DNA from: Scytonema sp. RU_4_4
Lineage (GTDB): Bacteria > Cyanobacteriota > Cyanobacteriia > Cyanobacteriales > Nostocaceae
Assembly (NCBI GenBank): GCA_012031965.1
Contig: JAAUSC010000015.1
Location: 1-57,541, forward strand
Reading direction: 5' to 3'
DNA: 57,541 nt
Program-made: the position numbers and the translations under genes
In this document: one piece after another, positions 36,802-46,220 of the stretch
Position numbering within the stretch: position 1 is the stretch's first letter
How the letters are laid out: the number at the start of each line of letters is the position of its first letter
Notes under the pieces: model-generated
What the model was told of the DNA's origin: nothing
The model's database searches: none
Seen by the model: only the letters and a program-made list of their open reading frames with translations

Positions 36802-37707
36802 ATGAGCAAATCAGTAAACGGCAAAATCAGTTTGAATGACTTTCAACTTCAATATGGCATCTATTTCCCTAACGACTATGCACAATTGAACAGTACTCAA
36901 CAAAAACAAAGATGGGACAAAATTGGTGAGACATATTACGGTTCTCAAAAAATCGAACAAGCAGAAGAAACATCGCCACTGAAACAAGATTACACTCTTT
37001 TAACCGGAAGACCTGGAGGAACTTGGAATAAGTTTCCTATTAATAAGTCTGTAGATTCTATTCTTGAAATTGGCTGTGGTTATGGTCGAATTCCTTTGTT
37101 CCTTTCAAAAGATAAAAAACTAAAATGTCATAAATACTACGGAATTGATATTTCTGAATCTCTATTGCGACGGTTACTCAAGTGTAAACAAGAATATGAT
37201 TTTTTTCCTGGAGCAGAGTTTTATATTATTTGTGCTTCTGCTGAATTATTACCTTTAGAAGAGAATTCTGTAGACTTGATAATTTCTAACTGTGTCTTTA
37301 TGCATATACCAGAAGCACAAACTAGAAACCTCTTGGTTGAAATCTCTCGTGTTCTCAAACCTGGTGGAATTTTCGTGTTCAATCATTCCTTCCACAACAA
37401 GTCTTGTCCTTCTCATATCATTCATAATTTAGTCAGAAGGTTCAACCCAAAGCAGAACTCAGTTTATCTCAAGCAATATTCTGCGGCAGAAATAGATGCA
37501 ATGTTAACTGCTTCTGGAATGAAAGCTAAGTGTCCACAATACACTGTAGAACCAACACAAGAATATGCTATTCTACCAGAAACAATCAAAGGAGTTAGGA
37601 TACCGTTTGCTAAATTAATTAACAAAAGCCTCAAGCCGTCAGTTGCTATGAAAGAAACTTTTGCTTATGGTTATAGTGCTTACAGTAACGAACTAGACTC
37701 ACTTTAA
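36802..37707 (+). CDS. class I SAM-dependent methyltransferase
   Basis: 301 residues. Motif I ILEIGCGYGRIPLF near residue 92, the acidic post-I YGIDIS, motif II-type DLIISNCVFMHI and motif III ISRVLKPGGIFVFNH define a Rossmann methyltransferase. The N-terminal ~85 residues and the C-terminal ~70 residues are not assigned. Substrate unknown. ATG start with GAGGA upstream. It is divergent from the FAD oxidoreductase, and the two could be functionally linked but nothing proves it. Confidence 0.88.
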   Translation: MSKSVNGKISLNDFQLQYGIYFPNDYAQLNSTQQKQRWDKIGETYYGSQKIEQAEETSPLKQDYTLLTGRPGGTWNKFPINKSVDSILEIGCGYGRIPLFLSKDKKLKCHKYYGIDISESLLRRLLKCKQEYDFFPGAEFYIICASAELLPLEENSVDLIISNCVFMHIPEAQTRNLLVEISRVLKPGGIFVFNHSFHNKSCPSHIIHNLVRRFNPKQNSVYLKQYSAAEIDAMLTASGMKAKCPQYTVEPTQEYAILPETIKGVRIPFAKLINKSLKPSVAMKETFAYGYSAYSNELDSL

Positions 37708-38208
37708 AGAAGTCTCGCTTTTGTCATTTTCACTAGCTATTTTCGCTCGCTAAATTATAGCTTTTTTCAATTCACACAAACACAAATTTATCTTAGGGTG
37801 GAGAATACCCACCCTACGTGATTTGTTAAAAACTGGGAAATAGGATTAACACAGCTAGCTGTATAAAAATTATAATATTATTGAGTAGAAAAAGTTCTTT
37901 ACCATATTTTAAGTATATGTACTCGTAAAACTTATCACTAATGCATCTAATTATACTAATCATATTTTTCTCTCATTTCCTCCCTTGCGGTTGAATATGA
38001 GAAACAAAGCTATAGAAGGAGCAGTAACAAAGTCCCTCAGTTCTGCCATAAATTTAAAAAAGACATCCGGAATACGGTTGCTTCAGTTTGAATATTGACT
38101 TTGTTCCTACATAGATTGAGATGCTTACCTTTGATAAGAATTGCCTTGTCATATTTAGGACTCTAACCCCATTTTGGTACAACAGAAGTGTTGAGGAATA
38201 GCGACACG
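37708..38208. other. 500-bp intergenic region
   Basis: Contains an AGGGTGG/CCACCCT hairpin (37795-37815), a plausible terminator of the methyltransferase gene, then AT-rich sequence before the kinase genes. Confidence 0.5.
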
Positions 38209-39519
38209 ATGCTGCAAACGCAACAAGTCATACATAATCGCTATCAACTTAAAGAAAAACTGGGTGAAAGTGCAGGTCGTCAAACCTGGTTAGCACTGGA
38301 TTTGTCATCACAAGAGGATGTTGTGGTCAAACTACTGACTTTTTGCGACCAGATGCAGTGGGAGAACTTGAAACTATTTGAGCGAGAAGCACAGGTCTTG
38401 AAACAGCTGAACCATCCTCGCATTCCTGAGTATCGTAATTATTTTTGCATTGATGATCACTTACTCTACTTTGGGTTAGTTCAAGAATATATTCCCGGTA
38501 CATCACTCAAGCAATTACTGGCTCAAGGTCAAGTGTTCGCAGAACCAGAAGTTCGGAAAATTGCTGCTCATATCCTAAAAATTCTGATTTATCTACATGG
38601 TTTGAGTCCTCCTGTACTGCATCGGGACATTAAGCCTAGCAATTTGCTACTCGGTAATGATTCTGGTATTTATCTGGTTGACTTTGGTGCAGTACAAGAC
38701 CGTGCTGCAAGAGTTGGTGCTACTTTTACAGTGGTAGGAACCTATGGCTATGCACCATTAGAACAGTTTGGCGGAAGAGCAACTCCAGCATCTGACCTCT
38801 ATGCTTTGGGAGCAACATTAATTCATTTGCTGACTGGTGTTTCTCCAGCAGATTTACCTCAGAAGGATTCTCGCTTCCAGTTTTCTCACCTTGTCAGGCT
38901 CAATCCTGGATTTGTCCGCTGGTTAGAGCAACTGACTGAGCCTAATCTGGAAAGACGCTTTAGTAGTGCTCAACAGGCACTTGATGCTCTTAGAGCTAAT
39001 CACAATGCTATCAAAGTCGCTAGTCCACGACTCCCTGAAAGTTGTATTTGGCTGAAAAAATCACCTAGTCGCTTGCAGATTAAACTTCCTGTCCCTTGGT
39101 ACAAGGTGGTATCTACCCCAAGAAATTGGATTGTGGTAGCGGGGTTGGGATTTTGGTTATTTTGGCTATCGATGATCAACAGTGGTTGGGTTAATTTGTT
39201 TTGGTTGACAGGTAGTCTAGTCTTAGTGGCTTGGTTTCTATTACCTGTCTTTGTAGAAACCAATGTCTACTTCGATCATCAGCAATTTGAAATTGAGGTG
39301 ACATTACTGGGTCTTCGCATTAAACGACAGCGAGGAAATATCTCAGAGATTGACAAAGTTTTTAAAAGTGACTCTGGCGGCTATGGTAACAAGAAAATTC
39401 CTGAGATTACTCTTGCAGTTGGTGTCGAAGAATATTCATTTGGAAGATTGCAGCCACCTCTTTCTCATGAGGTCTGTCGTTGGCTCGTAGATGAAATTAA
39501 GCATTGGTTGGGACTTTAG
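38209..39519 (+). CDS. Ser/Thr protein kinase (bacterial Pkn2-type), copy 1
   Basis: 436 residues. Kinase domain at ~10-280: glycine-rich loop KLGESAGRQTW, Lys41 in VVVKLL, Glu60, catalytic HRDIKPSN (Asp140), DFG at 158-160 (VDFGAVQD), and an activation segment GTYGYAPLEQFGG. The C-terminal part has a two-span hydrophobic region (~300-350) and a soluble tail of unknown function. Likely membrane-anchored. Start ATG 38209 with AGGA upstream. A second, clearly related kinase gene follows 17 bp downstream, indicating a tandem duplication. Confidence 0.92.
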   Translation: MLQTQQVIHNRYQLKEKLGESAGRQTWLALDLSSQEDVVVKLLTFCDQMQWENLKLFEREAQVLKQLNHPRIPEYRNYFCIDDHLLYFGLVQEYIPGTSLKQLLAQGQVFAEPEVRKIAAHILKILIYLHGLSPPVLHRDIKPSNLLLGNDSGIYLVDFGAVQDRAARVGATFTVVGTYGYAPLEQFGGRATPASDLYALGATLIHLLTGVSPADLPQKDSRFQFSHLVRLNPGFVRWLEQLTEPNLERRFSSAQQALDALRANHNAIKVASPRLPESCIWLKKSPSRLQIKLPVPWYKVVSTPRNWIVVAGLGFWLFWLSMINSGWVNLFWLTGSLVLVAWFLLPVFVETNVYFDHQQFEIEVTLLGLRIKRQRGNISEIDKVFKSDSGGYGNKKIPEITLAVGVEEYSFGRLQPPLSHEVCRWLVDEIKHWLGL

Positions 39520-39536
39520 ATTCAAGGCTCTTAGTT

Positions 39537-40907
39537 ATGGTAGAACAAGAAGATGGACAGGTTCTTTGCATTCGCCAAGCGACTCCGCAAGAGTCTCGTT
39601 ATCAACTTAAAAAAAAATTAGGGCAAGATGCTAGTCGTCAAACTTGGTTAGCAGTAGATTTGGGTACACAGCCTCAAGAACAGGTTGTTGTCAAGCTGCT
39701 CGCTCTTAGTCCACAGATCCAGTGGGATGAATGCAAGCTCTTTGAACGCGAAGCTCAGGTGCTGAAAAATCTCAATCATCCCCGAATTCCCAAGTATCGA
39801 GATGACTTTGTTTTGGAACAGCAACCCGGTTCAAGATTTCCTTGGTTTGGGTTAGTGCAGAGTTATGTTCCCGGAGCATCATTCCAGCAACTGCTGGATG
39901 AGGGTCATCACTTTTCTGAATCACAGGTGGAAAAGATAGCAACAGAAATTTTAAGCATTCTTGTTTACCTGCATGAACTCGATCCTCCTGTGCTACACAG
40001 AGATATCAAACCCAGCAATTTAATTTGGGGTGAGGATGAGCGTGTTTACTTGGTTGACTTTGGCGCAGTGCAAGACCAAGCGGTGTTAGAAGGTGCAACT
40101 TTCACAGTCGTGGGAACCTACGGATATGTGCCGATGGAACAGTTTGCAGGTCGTGCTGTTCCCGCCTCTGACTTGTATGCTGTGGGTACAACCTTGATTC
40201 ATCTGTTGACAGGAACCTCTCCTGCTGATTTACCATATCGAGACTCTCGCATTCAGTTTGCTGACAGAGTAAGTATCGATTTGGGTTTTGTGAATTGGAT
40301 TGGTAAACTGACAGAACCAAATGTTACAGAGCGTCTTAGTACTGCTCGTCAAGCGTTGGACGCGCTGAAGAACAGACATGCACTCACCCCACCACTCACT
40401 AGCCGTAAGCCTACAGGTAGTCAGATTCAGATTAAAAAGTCTGCGAACAAGATAGAAATTAAAATTCCCAGACGCGGAGGGAAAGCGTTCAAATTATTCT
40501 ATCTTGTTGGGTTAATGATTCCTTTTATCTGGCAACTGCCACATTGGATCAATTTGGCAATAACAGGAGTGAGCTATGCTTCGATATTATATATTGTGCC
40601 TATTTTAGCATTACTGTTTGTCCTATTCCAAGCAACAGTGCTACCTGCTTTTAGACACACAGACATGTACTTTGACCGTGAACATTTTGAAATCCGCTGG
40701 AAGTTATTTGGTTTATGCTATTGGCGGTTTCGAGGAAAAACTTCACTCATTAGTAGAGTTTACGAAGAGATAATTCAACAAGGTTCCGCACCTCGGGGTG
40801 TGACAATTGAATATTATGATAAACAGAAATTTACCTCCAGTCCTTTAGCTACAGTGGAACGTCATTGGTTGATTCAAGAGATAAAGGATTGGTTAAAAGT
40901 GAAATAA
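39537..40907 (+). CDS. Ser/Thr protein kinase (bacterial Pkn2-type), copy 2
   Basis: 456 residues, same architecture as its neighbour. VVVKLL Lys53, HRDIKPSN (Asp156), VDFGAVQD (DFG ~174-176), GTYGYVPMEQFAG activation segment, then two hydrophobic spans (~320-370) and a soluble tail (FGLCYWRFRGK) comparable to copy 1. Start ATG 39537, just past the stop of copy 1. Cotranscription and possible cross-regulation of the two kinases are likely but inferred. Confidence 0.92.
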   Translation: MVEQEDGQVLCIRQATPQESRYQLKKKLGQDASRQTWLAVDLGTQPQEQVVVKLLALSPQIQWDECKLFEREAQVLKNLNHPRIPKYRDDFVLEQQPGSRFPWFGLVQSYVPGASFQQLLDEGHHFSESQVEKIATEILSILVYLHELDPPVLHRDIKPSNLIWGEDERVYLVDFGAVQDQAVLEGATFTVVGTYGYVPMEQFAGRAVPASDLYAVGTTLIHLLTGTSPADLPYRDSRIQFADRVSIDLGFVNWIGKLTEPNVTERLSTARQALDALKNRHALTPPLTSRKPTGSQIQIKKSANKIEIKIPRRGGKAFKLFYLVGLMIPFIWQLPHWINLAITGVSYASILYIVPILALLFVLFQATVLPAFRHTDMYFDREHFEIRWKLFGLCYWRFRGKTSLISRVYEEIIQQGSAPRGVTIEYYDKQKFTSSPLATVERHWLIQEIKDWLKVK

Positions 40908-41031
40908 CTAAAGAGAATTCGTTGGAAGTTTGTGGGCGATAACTTGTAAGAGTTCAGCCAAGTTGTCACTTAAGCCAAAACCTTTGGTGCAGCAGTCTCA
41001 ATGATTGGAAAGGCAGTATCAATATACAAGA

Positions 41032-41104
41032 CGAGCGCGGAGGGATTTGAACCCCCGACCCACAGAACCGGAATCTGTTGCTCTATCCACTGAGCCACGC
41101 GCCC
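41032..41104 (-). tRNA. tRNA-Arg (CCG anticodon)
   Basis: Folds as a normal 73-nt tRNA read on minus: acceptor GGGCGCG/CGCGCTC, D arm GCTC...GAGC, anticodon stem ACAGA/TCTGT with loop TTCCGGT (anticodon CCG, reading CGG), T arm GGGGG-TTCAAAT-CCCTC. Discriminator G. CCA is not encoded. Near an IS630 relic. Confidence 0.93.
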
Positions 41105-41672
41105 TTAAATTAGCAAACATCAAGGTTTGCCATTACAATCATAGCATAGCTTTGATTTCCCTGACTGACCACCCAGCAATGTTATTCCAATTTTTCAGTC
41201 CGCCAACAGTCCAGGGCTTAACCCCATCGAACACTTATGGAAACATTGCACAAATTTAGATGACTTAAGACGGAAGTTAAAACAGGTTCACAGATTCCAC
41301 TCACCCGGCGCGTTCGCGTCCCTTGTGCGTGTCCGTAGGAGTCAGCGTGTTCCTTTGGCACTCAGCTCCTCCATTCGGCGTAGCTGTGTCGCAGGCTCAG
41401 GAGACTCGCTTCGATATTGTGGGTGAGATGACATCACCTTTGCTTGATTAAGTGCAACTTCCTAGAGAATTGGCATTGATAATCTTAGTCAATAATCAGT
41501 TTGACGACTGAGTTCATTCTTGAAATGAAAAATTGAGTAAATTAAACTAAAATAACATACTAACAATTAGGTAAAAATGTTAGTAGGAAAACAACTACAT
41601 ATCACTCAATAATTCGTAATCCGTAAATACCGATTTCATTACGAATTACGAACGATAGGTTATTAAGTTTTT
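41105..41672. other. 570-bp region with a transposase relic and dispersed repeats
   Basis: Contains the IS630-type remnant (41187-~41300), repeat-rich GC sequence near 41310-41410, and an inverted repeat TAATTCGTAAT/ATTACGAATTA (41610-41648) past the GlsB gene's stop, possibly its terminator. Confidence 0.55.
41187..41300 (+). mobile_element. IS630-family transposase C-terminal remnant
   Basis: An open plus-strand frame reads NSPGLNPIEHLWKHCTNLDD from 41205, then LRRKLKQVHRFH. The SPGLNPIEHLWK segment is the hallmark of the last DDE-catalytic region of IS630/Tc1-type transposases. Nothing upstream continues the gene, so it is a short relic beside tRNA-Arg. Confidence 0.7.
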
Positions 41673-41942
41673 TTAAGCAGCTCTGCGGGCAAACGAATAC
41701 CAAAGGAAAATTGCAATCAGTGCGCCAAGAACAGCTAAAGCTAAACCAACGGGACTAAAAGTAGAAGCTGTTAGGGTTAGTTTTCCAGTCGTTAATAAAA
41801 CTCCTAAAGTCCCACCTATAAAGGCACCGACGATTCCCAACAAGATAGTAGCAAGAATTCCACCACCTTGATAACCAGGATAGATAGCTTTAGCAATTGC
41901 ACCAGCTAAAAGACCTAAAACTACCCATGCAATGATGTTCAT
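41673..41942 (-). CDS. GlsB/YeaQ/YmgE family membrane protein
   Basis: 89 residues with three hydrophobic spans and the glycine-rich family pattern (WVVLGLLAGAIAKAIYPG; GGILATILLGIVGAFIGG). The family is linked to stress responses; biochemical role unknown. ATG start. Single gene. Confidence 0.88.
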   Translation of the reverse strand: MNIIAWVVLGLLAGAIAKAIYPGYQGGGILATILLGIVGAFIGGTLGVLLTTGKLTLTASTFSPVGLALAVLGALIAIFLWYSFARRAA

Positions 41943-42655
41943 TTCTTAAGTACCTTCCATTTTCATTGCCTATATTATTAAGTCTAACACTCCAATAGTT
42001 TTAGTCATCTTTCACAAGAGATAATTTTCACCTTAAGAAATACAATAGGGGAAAAGTCATGTAGAACTAGCTTGATTTTTCTCTGTCAAAAAAATGTGTT
42101 GAAAGAACAGATGAGGTTATATGTTGATCGGGAATTGGTAAGACAAGAAGGTTCTAAACTTGTATAAATGAGTATCTAAATTTACCATCAAACAATGGGG
42201 AGCCACTTTACCCTTGGAGGTTCCCTCGTTGACTGCAAGTGACGTTTCCCCCTTTGCCCCTCATCCTCAGAGGGGACTTACAGGTGTAGGTTTTATATTA
42301 GGCAGATCAGGTTTTATGCCTGCTGCTTGTTTGTTCACCTTTTTGCTTAGTTTTGCTGACTTCTGTGTAAGGTTCTTCAAAGAAAGATTACAGTACTGTT
42401 ATTTGGGTGCTGGAAGCTCTTGGTTCTTGGGCTTTACGAGCGCGCAGAAATAACTGAACCTGTTTTAACAAACAATAATGGGTGAAAAGTGCCTAATAGA
42501 CAACTTGAGTTTGTGGTAGTGTTTACGCCCTAACAAATTATCATTTGTGAGTTGTTTACCAATGACTTAGTTTGGATTGCCATCATGATAATTTGTAAGT
42601 TAATGACAGAATTTGTCATAAATCGACATAAAGTTTGTTCTTTGAGGCACAGTGC
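41943..42655. other. 710-bp intergenic region
   Basis: Divergent upstream region of the GlsB and pentapeptide genes. It includes repeat-like GC-rich sequence (42215-42290). A 79-codon frame there (42214-42453) lacks a good start and protein-like family features. No gene is called. Confidence 0.5.
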
Positions 42656-43102
42656 ATGCAAGAGGTATTATTAAATCGTGCCATAAGCGTAGATGATTTG
42701 TTGAAACGCTATCAGGCAGGAGAAAGGAATTTCAAAGGTGTCAACCTTGTAGGTGGTTATTTAAATGGAGTTACTCTCAGCGGAGCGACTTTAAAAGGAG
42801 CTTCTTTAAGTGAAGTTGATTTGAGTAAAGCAAATTTGGTTGGGGTTGACTTGACAGAAGCATCTTTAGTGAGAGCGAACCTCAGTGGAGCGAACCTCAG
42901 TGGAGCGAACCTCAGTGGAGCTAATCTCTATGAGGCAAAGCTCACAGGAGCTACCCTTGATAGGGCAGTTTTAAAAATGGCAGATTTGATAGACGCAGAC
43001 TTCACCGCTGCAAATCTACACAGAGCTAATCTGTATGGGGCATACATGATGGGTACTCTGTTGCAGGGTGCAATTCTGCCAGATGGTACAATCAATAGTT
43101 AG
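42656..43102 (+). CDS. pentapeptide-repeat protein
   Basis: 148 residues. An N-terminal ~30-residue helical region (NRAISVDDLLKRYQAGERNF) is followed by about 20 pentapeptide units of A(D/N)LXX type, folding as a right-handed quadrilateral beta-helix. Three units are encoded by exact 15-bp DNA copies (42873-42917), suggesting recent repeat expansion. Function unknown; such proteins in cyanobacteria are diverse. Start ATG 42656 with GAGG upstream. Divergent from GlsB, 122 bp before ilvD. Confidence 0.9.
   Translation: MQEVLLNRAISVDDLLKRYQAGERNFKGVNLVGGYLNGVTLSGATLKGASLSEVDLSKANLVGVDLTEASLVRANLSGANLSGANLSGANLYEAKLTGATLDRAVLKMADLIDADFTAANLHRANLYGAYMMGTLLQGAILPDGTINS
42873..42917 (+). repeat. 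15-bp tandem repeat x3 inside the pentapeptide gene
   Basis: GAGCGAACCTCAGTG occurs three times without change, encoding three consecutive identical pentapeptides (in the ANLSG series). Confidence 0.92.
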
Positions 43103-43224
43103 CAACGGTAGCTGTCATCTTTCAGCAAACGCGTGAAAATAAGCTGTAGACTATCTGAATATTTTGAGATAATTATAAAGCAAATGTGCCAAGAGAAAGA
43201 TGACGGCGCAGGGGAATTATCAAA

Positions 43225-44910
43225 ATGTCAGAGAATTTAAGAAGCCAAGTTGTCACGCAAGGTGTGCAGCGATCGCCTAACCGAGCAATGCTGCGCGCCG
43301 TTGGTTTTCAAGATGAGGATTTTTCCAAAGCGATTGTTGGTATTGCCAATGGCTATAGTACTATTACCCCCTGCAATATGGGGATCAACAAATTAGCACT
43401 CATAGCAGAACTTGGCGTTAAAAATGCCAAAGCAATGCCGCAAATGTTTGGCACAATTACCATTAGCGATGGCATTTCTATGGGAACCGAAGGGATGAAA
43501 TATTCCTTGGTTTCACGGGAAGTCATCGCTGATTCAATAGAAACCGCTTGCAACGGGCAAAGTATGGATGGTGTTCTTGCCATTGGCGGTTGCGACAAGA
43601 ATATGCCCGGGGCTTTAATTGCCATTGCTCGCATGAACATCCCTGCCATCTTTGTTTATGGCGGTACCATCAAACCCGGACATTACAACGGACGCGACTT
43701 GACTGTCATTAGCTCTTTTGAAGCAGTCGGTCAATACAGTGCGAATAAAATTGACGAGAAGGAATTGTTGGAGGTTGAGAGAAGGGCTTGTCCCGGCGCT
43801 GGTTCTTGTGGTGGAATGTATACGGCAAACACCATGTCTAGTGCCATTGAAGCTCTGGGGATGAGTTTACCTTACTCCTCGACAATGGCAGCAGAAGATG
43901 AAGAAAAAGCTGAAAGTACTGAAAAATCTGCCTTCGTCTTAGTGGAAGCGATTCGTAAGCAGATCTTGCCTAGTCAGATTATAACTCGCAAATCCATAGA
44001 AAATGCTATTTCTGTCGTCATGGCGGTGGGTGGTTCGACAAATGCAGTCTTGCATCTGCTGGCGATCGCCCACGCGGGTGGCGTCGAACTCACACTCGAC
44101 GACTTTGAAGCTATCCGTGCTCGTGTTCCCGTGTTATGTGATTTAAAACCCAGTGGTCGATATGTAGCCACAGATTTACACAAAGTGGGTGGTATTCCTC
44201 AAGTCATGAAAATGTTGCTCGTGCATGACTTGATACATGGAGACTGCCTAACTATTACTGGACAAACAGTAGCCGAAGTACTGGCTGATGTTTCAGAAGA
44301 ACCACCTACCAATCAAGACGTTATCCGTCCTTGGAATAAGCCATTGTATCAACAAGGACACTTAGCCATCCTTAAAGGTAACTTGGCAACAGAGGGGTCT
44401 GTCGCTAAAATTACTGGGATAAAAATACCTAAAATTACTGGACCAGCACGGGTTTTTGAATCTGAGGAATCCTGCTTGGATGCAATTTTGGAAAAGAAAA
44501 TTAACCCAGGAGATGTCATCGTTATCCGCTACGAAGGACCCAAGGGTGGTCCTGGAATGCGGGAAATGCTAGCTCCAACCTCAGCAATTATTGGTGCTGG
44601 TTTGGGTGATTCAGTGGGACTCATTACCGATGGACGTTTTTCAGGTGGTACCTATGGTATGGTTGTTGGTCACGTTGCACCAGAAGCCGCAGTTGGGGGT
44701 GCGATCGCTCTAGTAGAAGAAGGCGATACCATCACCATAGATGCCCATGCTCGTGTACTACATTTACACATATCTGATGAAGAGCTAGCCCATCGTCGTA
44801 TGAATTGGCAACCACGTCCACCTCGTTACACTACGGGTGTGCTGGCAAAATATACCAAATTGGTATCTTCCAGCAGTCTTGGTGCAGTAACGGATTTGGA
44901 TTTGTTTTGA
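43225..44910 (+). CDS. ilvD: dihydroxy-acid dehydratase
   Basis: Fe-S enzyme of branched-chain amino-acid synthesis, 561 residues. Cluster cysteines and metal ligands are visible in [13 protein letters not shown] and [16 protein letters not shown], with [14 protein letters not shown] and [18 protein letters not shown] as further signatures. ATG start. Full length, no abnormality. Preceded by the pentapeptide gene; no shared-operon evidence. Confidence 0.97.
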   Translation: MSENLRSQVVTQGVQRSPNRAMLRAVGFQDEDFSKAIVGIANGYSTITPCNMGINKLALIAELGVKNAKAMPQMFGTITISDGISMGTEGMKYSLVSREVIADSIETACNGQSMDGVLAIGGCDKNMPGALIAIARMNIPAIFVYGGTIKPGHYNGRDLTVISSFEAVGQYSANKIDEKELLEVERRACPGAGSCGGMYTANTMSSAIEALGMSLPYSSTMAAEDEEKAESTEKSAFVLVEAIRKQILPSQIITRKSIENAISVVMAVGGSTNAVLHLLAIAHAGGVELTLDDFEAIRARVPVLCDLKPSGRYVATDLHKVGGIPQVMKMLLVHDLIHGDCLTITGQTVAEVLADVSEEPPTNQDVIRPWNKPLYQQGHLAILKGNLATEGSVAKITGIKIPKITGPARVFESEESCLDAILEKKINPGDVIVIRYEGPKGGPGMREMLAPTSAIIGAGLGDSVGLITDGRFSGGTYGMVVGHVAPEAAVGGAIALVEEGDTITIDAHARVLHLHISDEELAHRRMNWQPRPPRYTTGVLAKYTKLVSSSSLGAVTDLDLF

Positions 44911-44914
44911 TTTC

Positions 44915-46114
44915 TTACATCCGTACACCCTGCTTGAGCCACTTTCTGTAGCTGAGTATGGACATGATCATCGTCAGCAACAAAAGAGGCGTTAAGGTTG
45001 ATGACTCCGGTATACGCTTTGTTGGTGGTGGAGTTTCTGAGGGTGGAGTTTCTGAGGGTGGTGGAGTTTCTGAGGGTGGTGATGCTGCACTATCTGATGA
45101 ATCATCTCCATCTCCACCGCCAAAAAGAAAAGGTAGAAGAAGTAAGGGAATACCAGCAAGTGCCCAGTATGGGAATCCACCACCTGTGTCTTCTGTTACA
45201 AAAACATCTCCCTCAGGGCTGGGAAGAATCTCTTGGGTTATCGTTTCTCCCTCAGGCAATATTGGAAGCGCCCCTGCAAAGACATCTCCTGACAGACCTT
45301 GCCCAATAATCTGGTCAAACTCTTGAGGAATACCAGCGCTTGGACGGTTGAACGGACCTCCATCTGGGGAGTATGGTGCAGAGAGGACATCAAGAATATT
45401 CCCTTCTAGTTGCTTCTCACTACCACGATTCAATGCACGCAACCCTTGAGAGACGTTACTCACATAATACTGCTTGACCTCTGGCGGTAAATCTTGAGAT
45501 TGAATCTGCTGCTTCCAATTGGGAATTTTCGCTACCTCTTCCAACAGCAGACGCCCATACGAGTATTTCAAATTCAACAAGCCACTACGAGGGTCAAGCG
45601 AGTTTGCAGATCCTTCGGGTGACCAGTAAAAGTTCTTGGTAACCTGTCCCAGACCTGCTTGAGGTGTCCGACTAACTGTTTGCCCAAGAAGATACCGATA
45701 TCCATCCATAATGTAAGGGTTGTCGTTTTGCCAGAATGAAGCATACGGTATCTGATCAAGATTGGGATTATTTCCGTAGAAAGAAGCGAAATTGCGAAAG
45801 TTTTCCTCTCCACCAGCTGCTCGAATCAATAGGTCATAGTAACTGGGTCCGTTGTTGGATTCCACAAGTTGCTGTAGTACTGCAGCAGACTTGTTACAAC
45901 CAGCACCAAATCCCACGCTACATCCAGGAATAACTCGCATTCGACTCAAATCCTGCCCTGATAATTGATACTGGAGATAATTTGACTCCAGTCCTGGCTG
46001 GACACCGTAGCGTCCAATACTAAGCTGAGCAGAAGCCTGTAAAGGCGCAGTCAGTGCAGCCGCCACATAGGATGAAAACGCAATAACAGTTTTTGTAAAA
46101 CGAGACTTGAACAA
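44915..46114 (-). CDS. secreted protein with PEP-CTERM-like C-terminus
   Basis: 399 residues. An N-terminal signal peptide (TKTVIAFSSYVAAALTAPLQASAQ) precedes a soluble domain I do not recognise. Next come a hydrophobic stretch (YWALAGIPLLLLPFLFGGG), a short Ser/Pro/Glu/Thr repeat region (SETPP units) and the end IPESSTLTPLLLLTMIMS...YRKW. That end fits the PEP-CTERM pattern (PEP-like motif, hydrophobic segment, basic tail). Start: TTG 46114 with GGAGG seven bases upstream is preferred over the upstream TTG at 46135. Located 106 bp after another secreted protein on the same strand. Confidence 0.75.
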   Translation of the reverse strand: MFKSRFTKTVIAFSSYVAAALTAPLQASAQLSIGRYGVQPGLESNYLQYQLSGQDLSRMRVIPGCSVGFGAGCNKSAAVLQQLVESNNGPSYYDLLIRAAGGEENFRNFASFYGNNPNLDQIPYASFWQNDNPYIMDGYRYLLGQTVSRTPQAGLGQVTKNFYWSPEGSANSLDPRSGLLNLKYSYGRLLLEEVAKIPNWKQQIQSQDLPPEVKQYYVSNVSQGLRALNRGSEKQLEGNILDVLSAPYSPDGGPFNRPSAGIPQEFDQIIGQGLSGDVFAGALPILPEGETITQEILPSPEGDVFVTEDTGGGFPYWALAGIPLLLLPFLFGGGDGDDSSDSAASPPSETPPPSETPPSETPPPTKRIPESSTLTPLLLLTMIMSILSYRKWLKQGVRM

Positions 46115-46220
46115 GATAAAACCTCCAGTAAACAAGGCTGTAGGGGATTAAGGAAAACCAATTTCAAATTCAAAAAGATTATTTGAGAGAGTTTTTTGAA
46201 TTTTGTTTTGATGAATTTTT

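Noticed and set aside
41032-41104. tRNA-Arg as attachment site of an integrated island
   Set aside because: No integrase, no repeated tRNA 3' end downstream, and neighbouring genes are ordinary.
42214-42453. 79-codon plus-strand frame as a gene
   Set aside because: TTG start inside repeat-like sequence, no ribosome site, no family seen.
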